NCBI RefSeq assembly: GCF_006575665.1
Contig: NZ_CP041253.1
Span: 1,617,501-1,681,500, forward strand
Length of the DNA stretch: 64,000 nt
Reading direction: 5' to 3'
Source: Echinicola soli
GTDB taxonomy: Bacteria > Bacteroidota > Bacteroidia > Cytophagales > Cyclobacteriaceae
Below the pieces are notes generated by a model. The model searched no databases and was not told the origin of the DNA. It worked only from the letters and a program-made list of their open reading frames with translations. Below are positions 54,831-64,000 of the stretch, in pieces. Both the position numbers and the translations under genes were made by a program. Each line of letters begins with the position of its first letter. Position 1 is the stretch's first letter.

Positions 54831-55895
54831 ATGAACGATAAAATTAACCTCAATTATTTAGAAAACTATGCCCATGATATATCAGAAAAGATATGTTCTG
54901 AATATTTCGGTACCAAAAAGTACATGTCTGGGCAGGAAATCATCCAATTGACCCCCAGTTCACAGGTTAATTTTATGGTGATCAAGACCTTATTTGAAAA
55001 GTGGAACGAGGAGATGGAGAAGATGAAGTCCAATCCCTATTTTGACTATAAGGATATAGCAGTGTCCGAAGCATTAAAGGAATTTATGAATGTGCTTTCT
55101 CGTGCGATCAAGATCGAGCACACCCATTTTTTGCCGCTGCTGGAAGTGGCGGTGATCGATACGGTACTCTTGGCACTGGATCCCATGGTTTACTTTTGGG
55201 GGGAGATTGAAAAATGCAAGGGGGATAGCCCCCATGGCCACCTAAAAGCTTCCAAAAAGTACATCAAATGGCATGAAGAGTTGCTGAACGAACTGATGGA
55301 AAAGGGAGGACATGGAGACGCCGAGGTGTACAAAAAATCCCTAAGTGACTCCTATCAGCAGTTACAGGAAAAATTAGCATCCCCAACCGTCCTGCTTGAG
55401 AGCTTGGCGCAGGCCTTACCGATTGACTGGGAACAGCTGGTTCCAGAAGTTGGGGAGCCAAAAACTTCAACATCCGCTGAGGAAGAGCAAAGTCAAGATA
55501 ATGCTGACGAAGATCAAGCAGAAATGGCTGATTCGCAGGAAAAAGTGGAAGTTTCCCTTGAAAGTGGCTCATTGGCAGCCCAAGAAGGGGGGATTGATCC
55601 GGCCTTGGCATGGGCGAGATTTGAATCGGAGCAAAGCGGTGTACTGAAGGGATCCATATCATCGATGGATGAAGGGGTGGCCATTAACCAGCGGTTTATG
55701 TTTACCAAAAAACTCTTTGACAGCAATCCTGACCTGATGGGACATGCCTTAAAGTCCATTGATGAATGTGACAGTTTTGTGGAAGCCATAGAACTCGTCA
55801 ACAAGCGCTATGTAACGAGGCTGGATTGGGATAAGGATTCTGATGAGGTAATGGAATTCCTACAGTTGATTTACCGGAAATTTGACGAAAAGTAG
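54831..55895 (+). CDS. Conserved Bacteroidota protein of unknown function
   Basis: 354 residues from the ATG giving MNDKINLNYLENY. A helical N-terminal domain (1-205) is followed by an acidic, Gln/Glu-rich linker (about 215-260). A C-terminal module has INQRFMFTKKLFDSNPDLMGHALKSIDECDSFVEAIELVNKRY and ends VMEFLQLIYRKF. Similar C-terminal modules, from memory, recur in Bacteroidota proteins without known roles. No signal peptide, so cytoplasmic. Confidence 0.72.
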   Translation: MNDKINLNYLENYAHDISEKICSEYFGTKKYMSGQEIIQLTPSSQVNFMVIKTLFEKWNEEMEKMKSNPYFDYKDIAVSEALKEFMNVLSRAIKIEHTHFLPLLEVAVIDTVLLALDPMVYFWGEIEKCKGDSPHGHLKASKKYIKWHEELLNELMEKGGHGDAEVYKKSLSDSYQQLQEKLASPTVLLESLAQALPIDWEQLVPEVGEPKTSTSAEEEQSQDNADEDQAEMADSQEKVEVSLESGSLAAQEGGIDPALAWARFESEQSGVLKGSISSMDEGVAINQRFMFTKKLFDSNPDLMGHALKSIDECDSFVEAIELVNKRYVTRLDWDKDSDEVMEFLQLIYRKFDEK

Positions 55896-55898
55896 TCT

Positions 55899-57173
55899 TT
55901 AATTCATTCTTCCCAGCAACTGGATGCGGTGGGAATCCAGTTTGATAAAGATAAATAGCAGGATGGTGAATGACCATAGCGAGGAGCCTCCATAGCTGAA
56001 AAATGGCAATGGGATCCCTACTACGGGAAAGAGTCCAATCGTCATGGAAATATTGATCATAAAGTGAAAAAGTAAAATGGATATGACGCAGTAGCCATAA
56101 ACTCTCGAGAAACGTGTCTTTTGTCGCTCAGCCAAGAAGACCAGCCGGATCAGTAAGGCTGCAAATAGGAACACCACCACCAGGCTACCAATCCAGCCAA
56201 ATTCTTCTCCAAGGGTGCAAAAGATAAAGTCAGTATGCTGTTCTGGCACGAAATCAAATTTCGTTTGGGTGCCTTCCAGATAGCCTTTTCCCCAAAAGCC
56301 ACCAGAACCGATCGCGATTTTGGACTGCGTGACATTCCAACCTACACCTAAGGGATCAATGTCAGGGTTAAAGAGCACCATAATCCTGTTTTGCTGGTGT
56401 TGGGGCAGTTTGGAAACGACCAAGTCAAGACTGTATGAATAAGCAATGATCGCGATTCCGATCAAGCATAATGTCACGATGCGCTGCCAGTTTTTCTTGC
56501 CCAGTAAGATCAGGATAAGGGTAAGGCCGGCCACCGGAAGTGCAATGTATAGATTATTGTCCACCGCCAGCGAGAGTAGGGATATAGCGATAAATACCAA
56601 TGCAAAGACATAGTACTTCTGCGGCATTCCTTCCCGGTAGAGCATGATGAAAAATGCCATGTAAACCATCGCCGTACCAGTATCTGGCTGAAGCATGATG
56701 AGTGAAACAGGCAGCAAGATGACGAGAATAGCTTGAAGTTGGAATTTGGGCTGGCTCAGATCAAAGGAAGGTTTTTCGATGAATTTGGCCAAGGCAAGTG
56801 CTGTAGCAAATTTGGCAAATTCCCCGGGCTGCAATCGGAATGGCCCTATTTCAAACCAGGCTCGCTGTCCATTGATCTCCTTTCCGATAAAGGGGGTAAG
56901 CAAAAGAATAAGCAGGAAAATTCCATATAGAATAAGGCTAAGATTATCAAAGAGGCGATAGTCAGCCACCATGATGACCGTAATCAAGAGCACGGCCGTA
57001 CCGATCCAGACTAACTGTTTTCCGCTGTTAATGCTGAAGTCGAAGATGCTTTTGGCTGCCTGCTCATCATATACCGCAGCATAGATATTAAACCAGCCGA
57101 TCATCACCAAAGCTCCGTAGAGCAATATGCTCAGCCAGTCAATTTTATTGATATATAGGTCGTTTTGTCTCAC
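55899..57173 (-). CDS. rodA: Rod-shape peptidoglycan polymerase RodA
   Basis: 424 residues with about ten membrane helices. The start is a GTG one base after the mrdA stop; an upstream frame would overlap mrdA. SEDS signatures: GPFRLQPGEFAKFATALALAKF, IMLQPDTGTAMVYMAFF and GLFPVVGIPLPFFSYGGSSLWSF. It polymerises glycan strands with PBP2 during elongation. Last gene of the mre operon. Confidence 0.96.
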   Translation of the reverse strand: MRQNDLYINKIDWLSILLYGALVMIGWFNIYAAVYDEQAAKSIFDFSINSGKQLVWIGTAVLLITVIMVADYRLFDNLSLILYGIFLLILLLTPFIGKEINGQRAWFEIGPFRLQPGEFAKFATALALAKFIEKPSFDLSQPKFQLQAILVILLPVSLIMLQPDTGTAMVYMAFFIMLYREGMPQKYYVFALVFIAISLLSLAVDNNLYIALPVAGLTLILILLGKKNWQRIVTLCLIGIAIIAYSYSLDLVVSKLPQHQQNRIMVLFNPDIDPLGVGWNVTQSKIAIGSGGFWGKGYLEGTQTKFDFVPEQHTDFIFCTLGEEFGWIGSLVVVFLFAALLIRLVFLAERQKTRFSRVYGYCVISILLFHFMINISMTIGLFPVVGIPLPFFSYGGSSLWSFTILLFIFIKLDSHRIQLLGRMN

Positions 57174-57174
57174 G

Positions 57175-58977
57175 TTAGTCTCCGAAATCTCCGACCAGTA
57201 CATACTCCTCGAGTGCCGGTCTTTCTATATGTCCTCTCAAATATTTTTCAATCATCAAGCTGGCGGTACTGGCAGCCGCTCGTCCTCCCCAGCCTGCGTT
57301 TTCCACGTAAACGGCAATAGCGATCTTGGGGTCCTCTTTTGGTGCAAACGCTATGAAAACCGAGTGATCTTCCCCGTGAGGGTTCTGGGCAGTCCCTGTT
57401 TTTCCGGCAATGGTGATGTCCTTGATAATAGCACGCATGGCTGTGCCATAAAGTGCTTCCGCCATGGCATTCTGTACCATGTCAAAATGGTGGGCCGCCA
57501 CGCCGACATCATGTTTGGTAGTATATTCCTCGGGGATTTTACCTGGATCCCCATTGATGGCTTTGATGAGGTGTGGAGTATAATAATAACCCTTATTGGC
57601 AAATATTGCGGCTAAGTTGGCCATTTGGAGAGGTGTTACCTCCATCTCTCCTTGCCCTATTGACAGGGAATAGATGGTGCTGTATTTCCATCTGCCTTTT
57701 CCATAAATCCTATCGTAAAGTGAGCTGGAAGGAACACTGCCACTGTTTTCATATGGTAAGTCTACCCCAAGTTCATGGCCAAGTCCAAATTTTTCCACGG
57801 CTTCGTGCCACTTGTCCAGACCGATCTGTGTATCTGTATAGGTGTTGGAGGATATTTCCTGGTTGATCATTTGCCTGAAGGCCTGATAATAGTAAGGATT
57901 ACATGAATTTCTAATAGCGCCAAATAAGTTGACAGGACTCGGGTGATTGTGGCAGGCCACCAAGGCTTTGTTACAGGCATAAGTAGTGTTTGGTGTCAAA
58001 GTCCCCCATTGTAGGCCGATTAAAGACTGGACTACTTTGAAGATTGACCCTGGAGGATATTTTGCCTGAATTGGCCTGATGAATAGTGGCTTGGTCGTGT
58101 CCGATAGCAAAATGTTGTAATTTTTACTGTAGGCAGCACCAGCGAGCAAGTTCGGATCATATACCGGTGCGGAGATTATGGATAGGATCTCTCCGGTCTT
58201 TGGTTCTATCGCCACCACAGAGCCCCTTTTCCCTTTCATAAGTTTTTCGCCGTACTGCTGTAATTGCATATCGATAGTAGATTGCAGATTCAGTCCTGCC
58301 ACAGAGGCGGTGTCTAATGTGCCGTTTTTGAAGGAGCCTTTGTCTACACCTCGGACATTGACCATTTTGTATTTGGCTCCCTTTTTACCCCGAAGGATCT
58401 TTTCATAGTAAGATTCCAGTCCAGAGTGACCAATATAGTCTCCTTGGTTATAATAATGTAGCGAGTCCCTTTCCATTTGACGGGGTATTATCTCAGCGAT
58501 GTATCCCAGTGCACTTGCAGCGATGGAGTCAGGGTATGCCCTTACCGATCTGGTCATGACGAACAAACCCGGGTAGTCGATCAGGTAATCCTGGATTTTC
58601 GCAAAATCGGTAGTCGAAATTTGCTTGATGAGCGGGGAAGGTTTTACCCATGAGTATTTTTTTGCAGCAGTGTACCGTTCGATAAGTTTTTGCTTTTCGA
58701 TCTGAAAGATGTCACAGAATTTTGCTGTGTCCTTAATGCTGAACTCCTGTGGAATGACCATCAGGTCAAACACAGGATTGTTATAGACCAAAAGTTCACT
58801 GTTTCGGTCAGAGATCAAACCCCTGTAGGGGTAATCTATTATTCGCTGGACGGCATTTCGCTCGGCACGCCTCAGGAAACTATCATCGACCACTTGGATC
58901 ATAAACAATTTACTCAGCAGGATTACCCCAACGATAATGATAACGATGACGATGACACTGTGTCTGTTTTCGTTCAT
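57175..58977 (-). CDS. mrdA: Penicillin-binding protein 2
   Basis: 600 residues. One N-terminal membrane helix (IVIVIIIVGVILLSKLFMI), a PBP dimerisation region (VQRIIDYPYRGLISDRN), and a transpeptidase with SxxK at Ser311-Lys314 (PGSIFK), SxN (NSCNP) and KTGTAQ. It cross-links lateral-wall peptidoglycan in the periplasm. Its stop lies one base before the rodA GTG, and its start abuts the mreD stop. Confidence 0.96.
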   Translation of the reverse strand: MNENRHSVIVIVIIIVGVILLSKLFMIQVVDDSFLRRAERNAVQRIIDYPYRGLISDRNSELLVYNNPVFDLMVIPQEFSIKDTAKFCDIFQIEKQKLIERYTAAKKYSWVKPSPLIKQISTTDFAKIQDYLIDYPGLFVMTRSVRAYPDSIAASALGYIAEIIPRQMERDSLHYYNQGDYIGHSGLESYYEKILRGKKGAKYKMVNVRGVDKGSFKNGTLDTASVAGLNLQSTIDMQLQQYGEKLMKGKRGSVVAIEPKTGEILSIISAPVYDPNLLAGAAYSKNYNILLSDTTKPLFIRPIQAKYPPGSIFKVVQSLIGLQWGTLTPNTTYACNKALVACHNHPSPVNLFGAIRNSCNPYYYQAFRQMINQEISSNTYTDTQIGLDKWHEAVEKFGLGHELGVDLPYENSGSVPSSSLYDRIYGKGRWKYSTIYSLSIGQGEMEVTPLQMANLAAIFANKGYYYTPHLIKAINGDPGKIPEEYTTKHDVGVAAHHFDMVQNAMAEALYGTAMRAIIKDITIAGKTGTAQNPHGEDHSVFIAFAPKEDPKIAIAVYVENAGWGGRAAASTASLMIEKYLRGHIERPALEEYVLVGDFGD

Positions 58978-59499
58978 TTAGATGCCTCTCCTTTTCTTAT
59001 AGAACAAAACCTGAACGATCATTCCAATGATAAACGTAAAAACCGTGCTGCTCAGCGTTTTGTAAATCATCGGAATATACAAGGAAGTCCCTAGATTATC
59101 AATAAGAAAGAATGTCAAGTGATGCAGGAGGATAAGTGGAAGGCTGTACACCAAAAACCAACCTATGCCCATGTTGAGCAGTGTTGGTGGAGTGTTAGTG
59201 TCATAGCCGCCGGTGGGCGTAATGACCGTAAGCCAGGGTTTTCTAAAAAAAGCCATCATCACTGCACTAGCGGTATGGATACCCAAACTATCGTAAAATA
59301 TATCAATCGAAAAGCCCAGGACAAAAGCAATTACCATTAACGGGATGGTCTTGATTTCAATGGGAAGCAATAACAGATAAATGGCATAAAGAAAACAAAA
59401 AGCCACGCCAAAAAGCACCAAGTTTTTCAGCACCAAAACTTGGATGATAAAATATAGAAAAATACCTCCGATAGAAGCGATGACTGTTCTGCTATTCAT
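58978..59499 (-). CDS. mreD: Rod-shape-determining protein MreD
   Basis: 173 residues, about five hydrophobic segments (FLYFIIQVLVLKNLVLFGVAF; IPLMVIAFVLGFSIDIFYDS; FLVYSLPLILLHHLTFFLI; TVFTFIIGMIVQVLFY). Weakly conserved, identified by position between mreC and mrdA and by GFSIDIFYDSLGIHT. Overlaps mreC by 8 bases; its TAA is immediately followed by the mrdA ATG. Confidence 0.92.
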   Translation of the reverse strand: MNSRTVIASIGGIFLYFIIQVLVLKNLVLFGVAFCFLYAIYLLLLPIEIKTIPLMVIAFVLGFSIDIFYDSLGIHTASAVMMAFFRKPWLTVITPTGGYDTNTPPTLLNMGIGWFLVYSLPLILLHHLTFFLIDNLGTSLYIPMIYKTLSSTVFTFIIGMIVQVLFYKKRRGI

Positions 59500-60325
59500 T
59501 GATGATTTCGGTGATTTCTTGAAGGGAATCCAATTCCACTTCCCGATTGTTTTCTACAAGATATACATATGTAAGCGTGCTAAAGTTTGCCGCCAATTCT
59601 ATGGTAATATCCAGATAATTTGTTTCTGTCCCATTGCTGACCGAATCCACCGTTCCTACCAGAATCCCTTCTGGGAATACGGCATTGTAACCAGAAGTGA
59701 CCACAGTGTCGCCGTGGGTCACTTGTACGTGCCTAGGGACGTATTTGAGTTTGGCTTTTTGCGGATTTTTACCGTCCCACTGGGTAGACCCAAAGACATC
59801 TGTGGATTTTATCTTTGAAGAAACCAAGAGGTCGGTATGGAGCAAGGAAATGACTGAGGCATAATGACTGCTGACACCTTTTACACGTCCCACGATGCCA
59901 TCACCATTGAATACCCCCATGCCTTCTTTGATGCCGTCTTCAGCACCTCTGTTTAAGGTGATGTGGTTATTCCGCAGGTTAATGGAATTATTGATGACCT
60001 TAGCTGATCTAAATTCATAGGTGCTTTCCATCAGACTGTCCAGGGGGATGTTCACACTGTCCTTGACAGGGCGCAAGTTGGCCAGCTGCTTCATCAGCAG
60101 TGCATTCTTTTTAGCCAGTTCTTCGTTGGACCTGCCCAAGGTAAAGTACTCGGTGAAATTATCTTTGGTGCTTAGAAACGCTCCGGTAAAGCTATTGGAG
60201 CTGTTAAAGAAGACGGCTCCTTGTGGTGAATTATAAGAAACGATCAACCAAATGGCAACAGTTTCCAGCGTGATAAACAGCAAGAAGGCCCTTATACTAT
60301 ATAGAAATAATAAAATGCGTTGCAT
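59492..60325 (-). CDS. mreC: Rod-shape-determining protein MreC
   Basis: 277 residues. An N-terminal membrane helix (AFLLFITLETVAIWLIV) is followed by a coiled coil (SNEELAKKNALLMKQLANL) and a beta-barrel periplasmic domain (IVGRVKGVSSHYASVISLLH; RHVQVTHGDTVVTSG). MreC links MreB, MreD and PBP2. Seven bases after mreB. Confidence 0.95.
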   Translation of the reverse strand: MQRILLFLYSIRAFLLFITLETVAIWLIVSYNSPQGAVFFNSSNSFTGAFLSTKDNFTEYFTLGRSNEELAKKNALLMKQLANLRPVKDSVNIPLDSLMESTYEFRSAKVINNSINLRNNHITLNRGAEDGIKEGMGVFNGDGIVGRVKGVSSHYASVISLLHTDLLVSSKIKSTDVFGSTQWDGKNPQKAKLKYVPRHVQVTHGDTVVTSGYNAVFPEGILVGTVDSVSNGTETNYLDITIELAANFSTLTYVYLVENNREVELDSLQEITEIINE

Positions 60326-60332
60326 TCAGTCA

Positions 60333-61361
60333 TCAGGTCATCAGCACGGTTCGGAAACTATTTATGTTTTTCAGGGCGGTGCCGGTTCCTCGCACCACTG
60401 CTCTTAGCGGATCCTCTGCAATATGGATAGGCAATTTGGTCTTTTGATGAAGTCTTCTGTCCAGGCCTTTGAGGAGCGCACCACCACCTGTGAGATGAAT
60501 GCCGTTGTCATAGATGTCTGCAGAGAGTTCAGGAGGTGCTATTTCAAGGGCCTTTAATACGGCTTCCTCAATTTTGGAAACCGACTTGTCCAGTGCGAAG
60601 GCTATTTCGGAATAGGAAACTTTGATGACTTTAGGGATTCCCGTCATCAGGTCGCGTCCACGGATTTCGTAGTCTTCTGGTGCATCATCCAACTCGGTCA
60701 GGGCAGAACCAATGGCGATCTTCACTTTTTCAGCAGAGCGCTCACCGATCAGCAGGTTATGCTGCCTTCTCATGTAATCCAGGATGTCTTTGGTAAAGGT
60801 GTCGCCTGCCACCCTGATGGATTGGTCGGCGACGATTCCGGAAAGGGCGATCAGTGCAATCTCTGTAGTACCACCTCCAATGTCGACGATCATCGAGCCC
60901 ATGGGTTTTTCAATATCAATTCCAATACCGATGGCTGCCGCAATTGGTTCGTAGACCATGTACACTTCTTTGGCACCAGCGTGTTCGGCAGAATCCCGTA
61001 CGGCTCTTTTCTCTACTTCCGTGATCCCTGAAGGAATACAGATGACCATGCGATGGGATTGGGGAAACATACCTTTTTTGTGCCCAGGGATCATTTTGAT
61101 CAGGCCACGTATCATTTGTTCGGCTGCATAGAAGTCGGCAATCACGCCGTCTTTTAGTGGACGCACGGTCTTGATGTTTTCATGTGTCTTTTCATGCATG
61201 TTCATCGCTTCCCTTCCCACAGCCAAGATCCTATTGCTGGATTTGTCAATGGCGATAATGGAAGGTTCGTCCACTACAATTTTTTCTTTATGAATTATAA
61301 GGGTATTTGCCGTACCTAAATCTATTGCTATATCACTTGAGAAAAAGTCAAATAATCCCAT
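60333..61361 (-). CDS. mreB: Rod-shape-determining actin homologue MreB
   Basis: 342 residues. Actin-fold ATP site: IAIDLGTANTLI (phosphate 1), VDIGGGTTEIALIAL (phosphate 2) and LTGGGALLKGLDRRL (adenosine). It forms membrane-bound filaments that guide wall elongation. First gene of mreB-mreC-mreD-mrdA-rodA; a candidate -7 box lies upstream (61444-61451). Confidence 0.98.
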   Translation of the reverse strand: MGLFDFFSSDIAIDLGTANTLIIHKEKIVVDEPSIIAIDKSSNRILAVGREAMNMHEKTHENIKTVRPLKDGVIADFYAAEQMIRGLIKMIPGHKKGMFPQSHRMVICIPSGITEVEKRAVRDSAEHAGAKEVYMVYEPIAAAIGIGIDIEKPMGSMIVDIGGGTTEIALIALSGIVADQSIRVAGDTFTKDILDYMRRQHNLLIGERSAEKVKIAIGSALTELDDAPEDYEIRGRDLMTGIPKVIKVSYSEIAFALDKSVSKIEEAVLKALEIAPPELSADIYDNGIHLTGGGALLKGLDRRLHQKTKLPIHIAEDPLRAVVRGTGTALKNINSFRTVLMT

Positions 61362-61711
61362 CCTGGTAGTTTTACTTAGAATTTACGTTTGAGTTGATCG
61401 TTTAAAGTTAGCATTAACAATGCTTAAATAAAACGAGGGACGACAAAATTATTACCTTAATTTGGATTTCTAATAGTGACCACTGACTTTTTTTAAGTCA
61501 CTTGCACAGAGATACAAACAGCTCCGATGCCGAATTTCAAATTAGGGAGGTAAATAAGCGTTTTTTGGGTGATGCCAGATTGCCGAACCAAGCTTTGGCC
61601 TGAACAAGCAAAAAGCAGTCCAATTGTGTCGCTGGTCAGAAATTTGTCGCTGTTCGGGAGGTATAATCCCGAGCCAAATGAACCGGATTTGAAAGCCGGG
61701 GAGTTTGGCCA
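61362..61711. other. mreB leader and gene-free stretch
   Basis: Holds the mreB leader with AGCATT-N3-AATGCT (61410-61424) and a candidate promoter, then a block (61500-61700) with no supported gene. A 77-codon minus frame at 61493-61726 runs into the purH terminator and shows no known domain. Confidence 0.45.
61444..61451 (-). promoter_or_regulatory. Candidate -7 promoter box of the mre operon
   Basis: Minus-strand TAATTTTG fits TAnnTTTG; it lies about 80 bases before the mreB start, leaving a leader with a small hairpin. No clear -33 element. Confidence 0.4.
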
Positions 61712-61743
61712 AATAAAAATCCCCAACAGGACTGTTGGGGATT
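61712..61743 (-). terminator. Intrinsic terminator after purH
   Basis: ATCCCCAACAG (61719-61729) and CTGTTGGGGAT (61732-61742) form a perfect 11-bp stem with a 2-base spacer; the minus strand continues TTTTATTT. Confidence 0.85.
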
Positions 61744-61767
61744 GGGAAATTATTTTGGCAGGATATT

Positions 61768-63294
61768 TTAGTGCTTGAAGTGCCTTATTCCTGTCATCAC
61801 CATGCTCATGCCTGCCTTGTCACAGAAGTCGATGCTGTCCTGGTCCTTAATGGAGCCACCGGGCTGTACTACTGCTGCGACCCCTTCTTTAGCGGCGATC
61901 TCCACGCAGTCAGGGAATGGGAAGAAGGCATCGGATGCCATTACTGAACCTTTCAGTTCAAAGCCAAATGATTTTGCTTTTTCGATGGCCTGCTTCAGTG
62001 CGTCTACACGTGAGGTCTGGCCTACACCGCTGGCAAATAATTGATCCTTGTTACTTAGTACGATGGTGTTGGATTTGGTATGCTTACACACTTTGGCGGC
62101 AAATACCAGGGCATCTTTTTGCTCTTCGGTAGGTGCTACTTTGGTAGCTACTTTGAAATCTTCCTTGGTTTCTGTGGACAGGTCCTTGTCTTGCTCTATA
62201 ATGCCGTTTAATAAGGTTTTGATCTGCTTGGTACCACCTACTTTGGTTTTCTGGAGCAGGAGGATCCTGTTTTTCTTGCCTTTCAGTACTTCCAGGGCAT
62301 CTTGGTCAAATGCAGGGGCGATCAGCACCTCAAAGAACAGGCCGTGCATTTCTTCCGCAGCTGCCCTGTCCACGGTTTGGTTGGTGATCAGGACGCCACC
62401 AAATGCAGAAAGGGTGTCTGCTTCAAAGGCTTTTTGATACGCTTCTTTTACTGAGGTTCCTTTTGCCACGCCACAGGCATTGTTGTGCTTTAGGATGGCA
62501 AAGGCTGTTTCTCCATCAAATTCGGCCATTAAGGCTACTGCGGCATCCACGTCTACGAGGTTGTTATAAGAGAGCTCTTTACCGTTCAGTTGGTCAAAAA
62601 GATCGTCCAGCTTGCCATAGAAATGGGCTTTTTGGTGCGGGTTTTCGCCGTAACGTAAAGCTTTTGAATTGTTTTCGCTTACTTTCAGTGCTGGAATTTC
62701 TTCGGTTTGGTTAAAGTAGTTGAAAATATGGGTATCGTAATGTGATGACACTTGGAATGCCTTGGCGGCAAAGTATTTTCTGTCTTCCAAGGTAGTGCCC
62801 CCTTGGTTGTTTTTCAATCGCTCTTCCAGTTCGCCATATTGGTCGCGGGAAGCGATGATGGTAACATCTTTAAAGTTTTTGGCCGCGGCCCTGATCAGGG
62901 AAATGCCTCCGATATCGATCTTTTCGATAATATCCTGCTCTGAAGCACCGGAGGCTACTGTTTCCTCAAAAGGATACAGGTCCACGATCACGAGGTCAAT
63001 GGCAGGTATTTCAAATTCCTGAGCCTGGGAAAGGTCTCCTTTATCTTCTCTTCTGTGGAGGATACCTCCAAAAACTTTTGGGTGGAGGGTTTTTACTCTT
63101 CCCCCAAAGATGGAAGGATAGCCTGTTAGGTCTTCTACAGCAGTTACTTCCGCTCCTTGTTCTTCAATGAACTTTTGTGTACCTCCTGTGGAGTAGATCT
63201 TTACGCCTTGTTCTTTTAGCTGGGCGATGATCGGTTCAAGATTGTCTTTATAAAAGACCGAGATAAGGGCAGATTCTATTTTCTTAACAGCCAT
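61768..63294 (-). CDS. purH: Bifunctional AICAR transformylase/IMP cyclohydrolase
   Basis: 508 residues. N-terminal IMP cyclohydrolase (MGS-like fold; IYSTGGTQKFIEEQG, GRVKTLHPKVFGGILHRR). C-terminal AICAR transformylase with LRYGENPHQKAHFYG, ILKHNNACGVAKG and VVQPGGSIKDQDSIDFCDKAG, ending MVMTGIRHFKH. It carries out the last two steps of IMP synthesis. 71 bases after purN. Confidence 0.97.
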   Translation of the reverse strand: MAVKKIESALISVFYKDNLEPIIAQLKEQGVKIYSTGGTQKFIEEQGAEVTAVEDLTGYPSIFGGRVKTLHPKVFGGILHRREDKGDLSQAQEFEIPAIDLVIVDLYPFEETVASGASEQDIIEKIDIGGISLIRAAAKNFKDVTIIASRDQYGELEERLKNNQGGTTLEDRKYFAAKAFQVSSHYDTHIFNYFNQTEEIPALKVSENNSKALRYGENPHQKAHFYGKLDDLFDQLNGKELSYNNLVDVDAAVALMAEFDGETAFAILKHNNACGVAKGTSVKEAYQKAFEADTLSAFGGVLITNQTVDRAAAEEMHGLFFEVLIAPAFDQDALEVLKGKKNRILLLQKTKVGGTKQIKTLLNGIIEQDKDLSTETKEDFKVATKVAPTEEQKDALVFAAKVCKHTKSNTIVLSNKDQLFASGVGQTSRVDALKQAIEKAKSFGFELKGSVMASDAFFPFPDCVEIAAKEGVAAVVQPGGSIKDQDSIDFCDKAGMSMVMTGIRHFKH

Positions 63295-63365
63295 TTTTTG
63301 AAGTATTGAATGAAATAGGTTTGCGTAATTTTGTTTTAAACTGCAAAGGTAGGAAAATCAGTCTA

Positions 63366-63923
63366 TTAAAGCAGGCTTTCGATGACTTTTGGAAAATATT
63401 TGTGTTCTAAAGCATGCACCTTGTTGGCAATATCCTCAGGACTGTCTGTTTCTTCCACTTTTACGCTTTCTTGGAAAATCACCCGGCCATCATCGTATTT
63501 TTCATTCACATAGTGGATGGTGATGCCTGTTTCCTTTTCGCCTTTATCTTTGACCGCTTCATGTACACGCATGCCGTACATCCCTTTGCCCCCAAATTTT
63601 GGCAGCAAGGCAGGATGGATGTTGATGATCCTTTCGGGAAACTGTTGGATCAGTCCATCTGGTACTTTTAGCAGAAAGCCAGCCAAAACTACTAAGTCAA
63701 TTTCCAGTTCTTCGAAGGTCTTTTCGAGCACTTCCTCATCCATTTCTTTTCTGGTGAAGGAGATAAAGGGAATGTTATGGTTTTTTGCTCTTTCCAGCAC
63801 ATAAGCATCTTTTCTATTGGATGCGATGATGGCAACTTTTCCTTTGGTGGAGCCATCAAAGTGCTTGATGATTTCTTCAGCATTGCTGCCGTTTCCCGAG
63901 GCGAGTATGGCGATTTTTTTCAA
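63366..63923 (-). CDS. purN: Phosphoribosylglycinamide formyltransferase
   Basis: 185 residues. IAILASGNGSNAEEII binds the phosphate, and INIHPALLPKFGGKGMYGMRVHEAV has the catalytic Asn-His pair. ETGITIHYVNEKYDDGRVIFQ carries the Asp. It transfers formyl from 10-formyl-tetrahydrofolate to GAR. First of the purN-purH pair; the 77 bases upstream to the window end show no clear promoter box. Confidence 0.97.
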   Translation of the reverse strand: MKKIAILASGNGSNAEEIIKHFDGSTKGKVAIIASNRKDAYVLERAKNHNIPFISFTRKEMDEEVLEKTFEELEIDLVVLAGFLLKVPDGLIQQFPERIINIHPALLPKFGGKGMYGMRVHEAVKDKGEKETGITIHYVNEKYDDGRVIFQESVKVEETDSPEDIANKVHALEHKYFPKVIESLL

Positions 63924-64000
63924 TTGAAAACCAGGTTTATGTACGTTGAACTACGTTTTGTGGACAATAATAATGTTAAATTATGATTGACCCGAAATAT

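Noticed and set aside
61493..61726. A 77-codon minus frame between purH and mreB
   Set aside because: It overlaps the purH terminator and resembles no protein family.

Overview
The window looks like chromosomal DNA of a marine-type Bacteroidota bacterium, most likely Cyclobacteriaceae (Echinicola/Algoriphagus-like). This is judged from gene content and style: a SecA of about 1,126 residues, a CreD plus winged-helix module, DUF4382 and SPOR lipoproteins, Gram-negative mre/rod genes, candidate promoters with the Bacteroidota -7 box TAnnTTTG, few Shine-Dalgarno sites, and intergenic repeats of a kind common in that phylum. The genus is an inference. No rRNA, tRNA, CRISPR array, integrase or intact insertion sequence was found.

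Layout. 1-7144 is the 3' part of a giant gene made of three unrelated tandem-repeat families (264, 216 and 387 bp units) ending in a tail-fibre-like C-terminal domain. A frameshifted fragment of a related surface protein follows (about 7232-7595). 7596-10030 (minus) holds five small stand-alone enzymes (two VOC, NTF2-like, DHFR-like, DinB), divergent from a GlxA-type AraC regulator with a candidate operator between them. 11684-18489 (minus) carries dapF, secA, a SPOR lipoprotein, an M20 amidohydrolase and an S1/P1 nuclease. 18864-31382 (plus) holds an exported superoxide dismutase, lipoproteins, a MazG-like NTPase, a P1/DmpA peptidase, a membrane protein/winged-helix/creD module with a duplicated palindromic operator, a Tat-exported GMC oxidoreductase pair and an orphan TetR. 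31455-38346 (minus) holds prmC, a SWIM-SNF2 helicase, a GNAT and prfA. 40853-44066 (plus) is a kynurenine operon (3-hydroxyanthranilate dioxygenase, kynureninase, kynurenine monooxygenase). 46230-47870 is glnB-amtB. 49084-54796 (mostly minus) has a DUF4382 lipoprotein, chrA with a 2OG-Fe(II) oxygenase, recO, tdk and a ferredoxin. 55899-61361 (minus) is the full mreB-mreC-mreD-mrdA-rodA elongasome operon, and 61768-63923 (minus) is purN-purH.

How the genes work together. Most are housekeeping: protein export, cell-wall precursor and elongation, translation termination and release-factor methylation, purine synthesis, and ammonium sensing and uptake. The kynurenine genes convert kynurenine to 2-amino-3-carboxymuconate semialdehyde, the quinolinate/NAD precursor; the tryptophan-opening steps are not here. 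The less ordinary signals are the repeat architecture of the giant gene, the matched palindromes of the creD module, the paired AraC-type sites, the lipoprotein superoxide dismutase, a 20-bp minisatellite at 48637-48776, and an orphan minus-strand terminator next to it that may end an unannotated small RNA.
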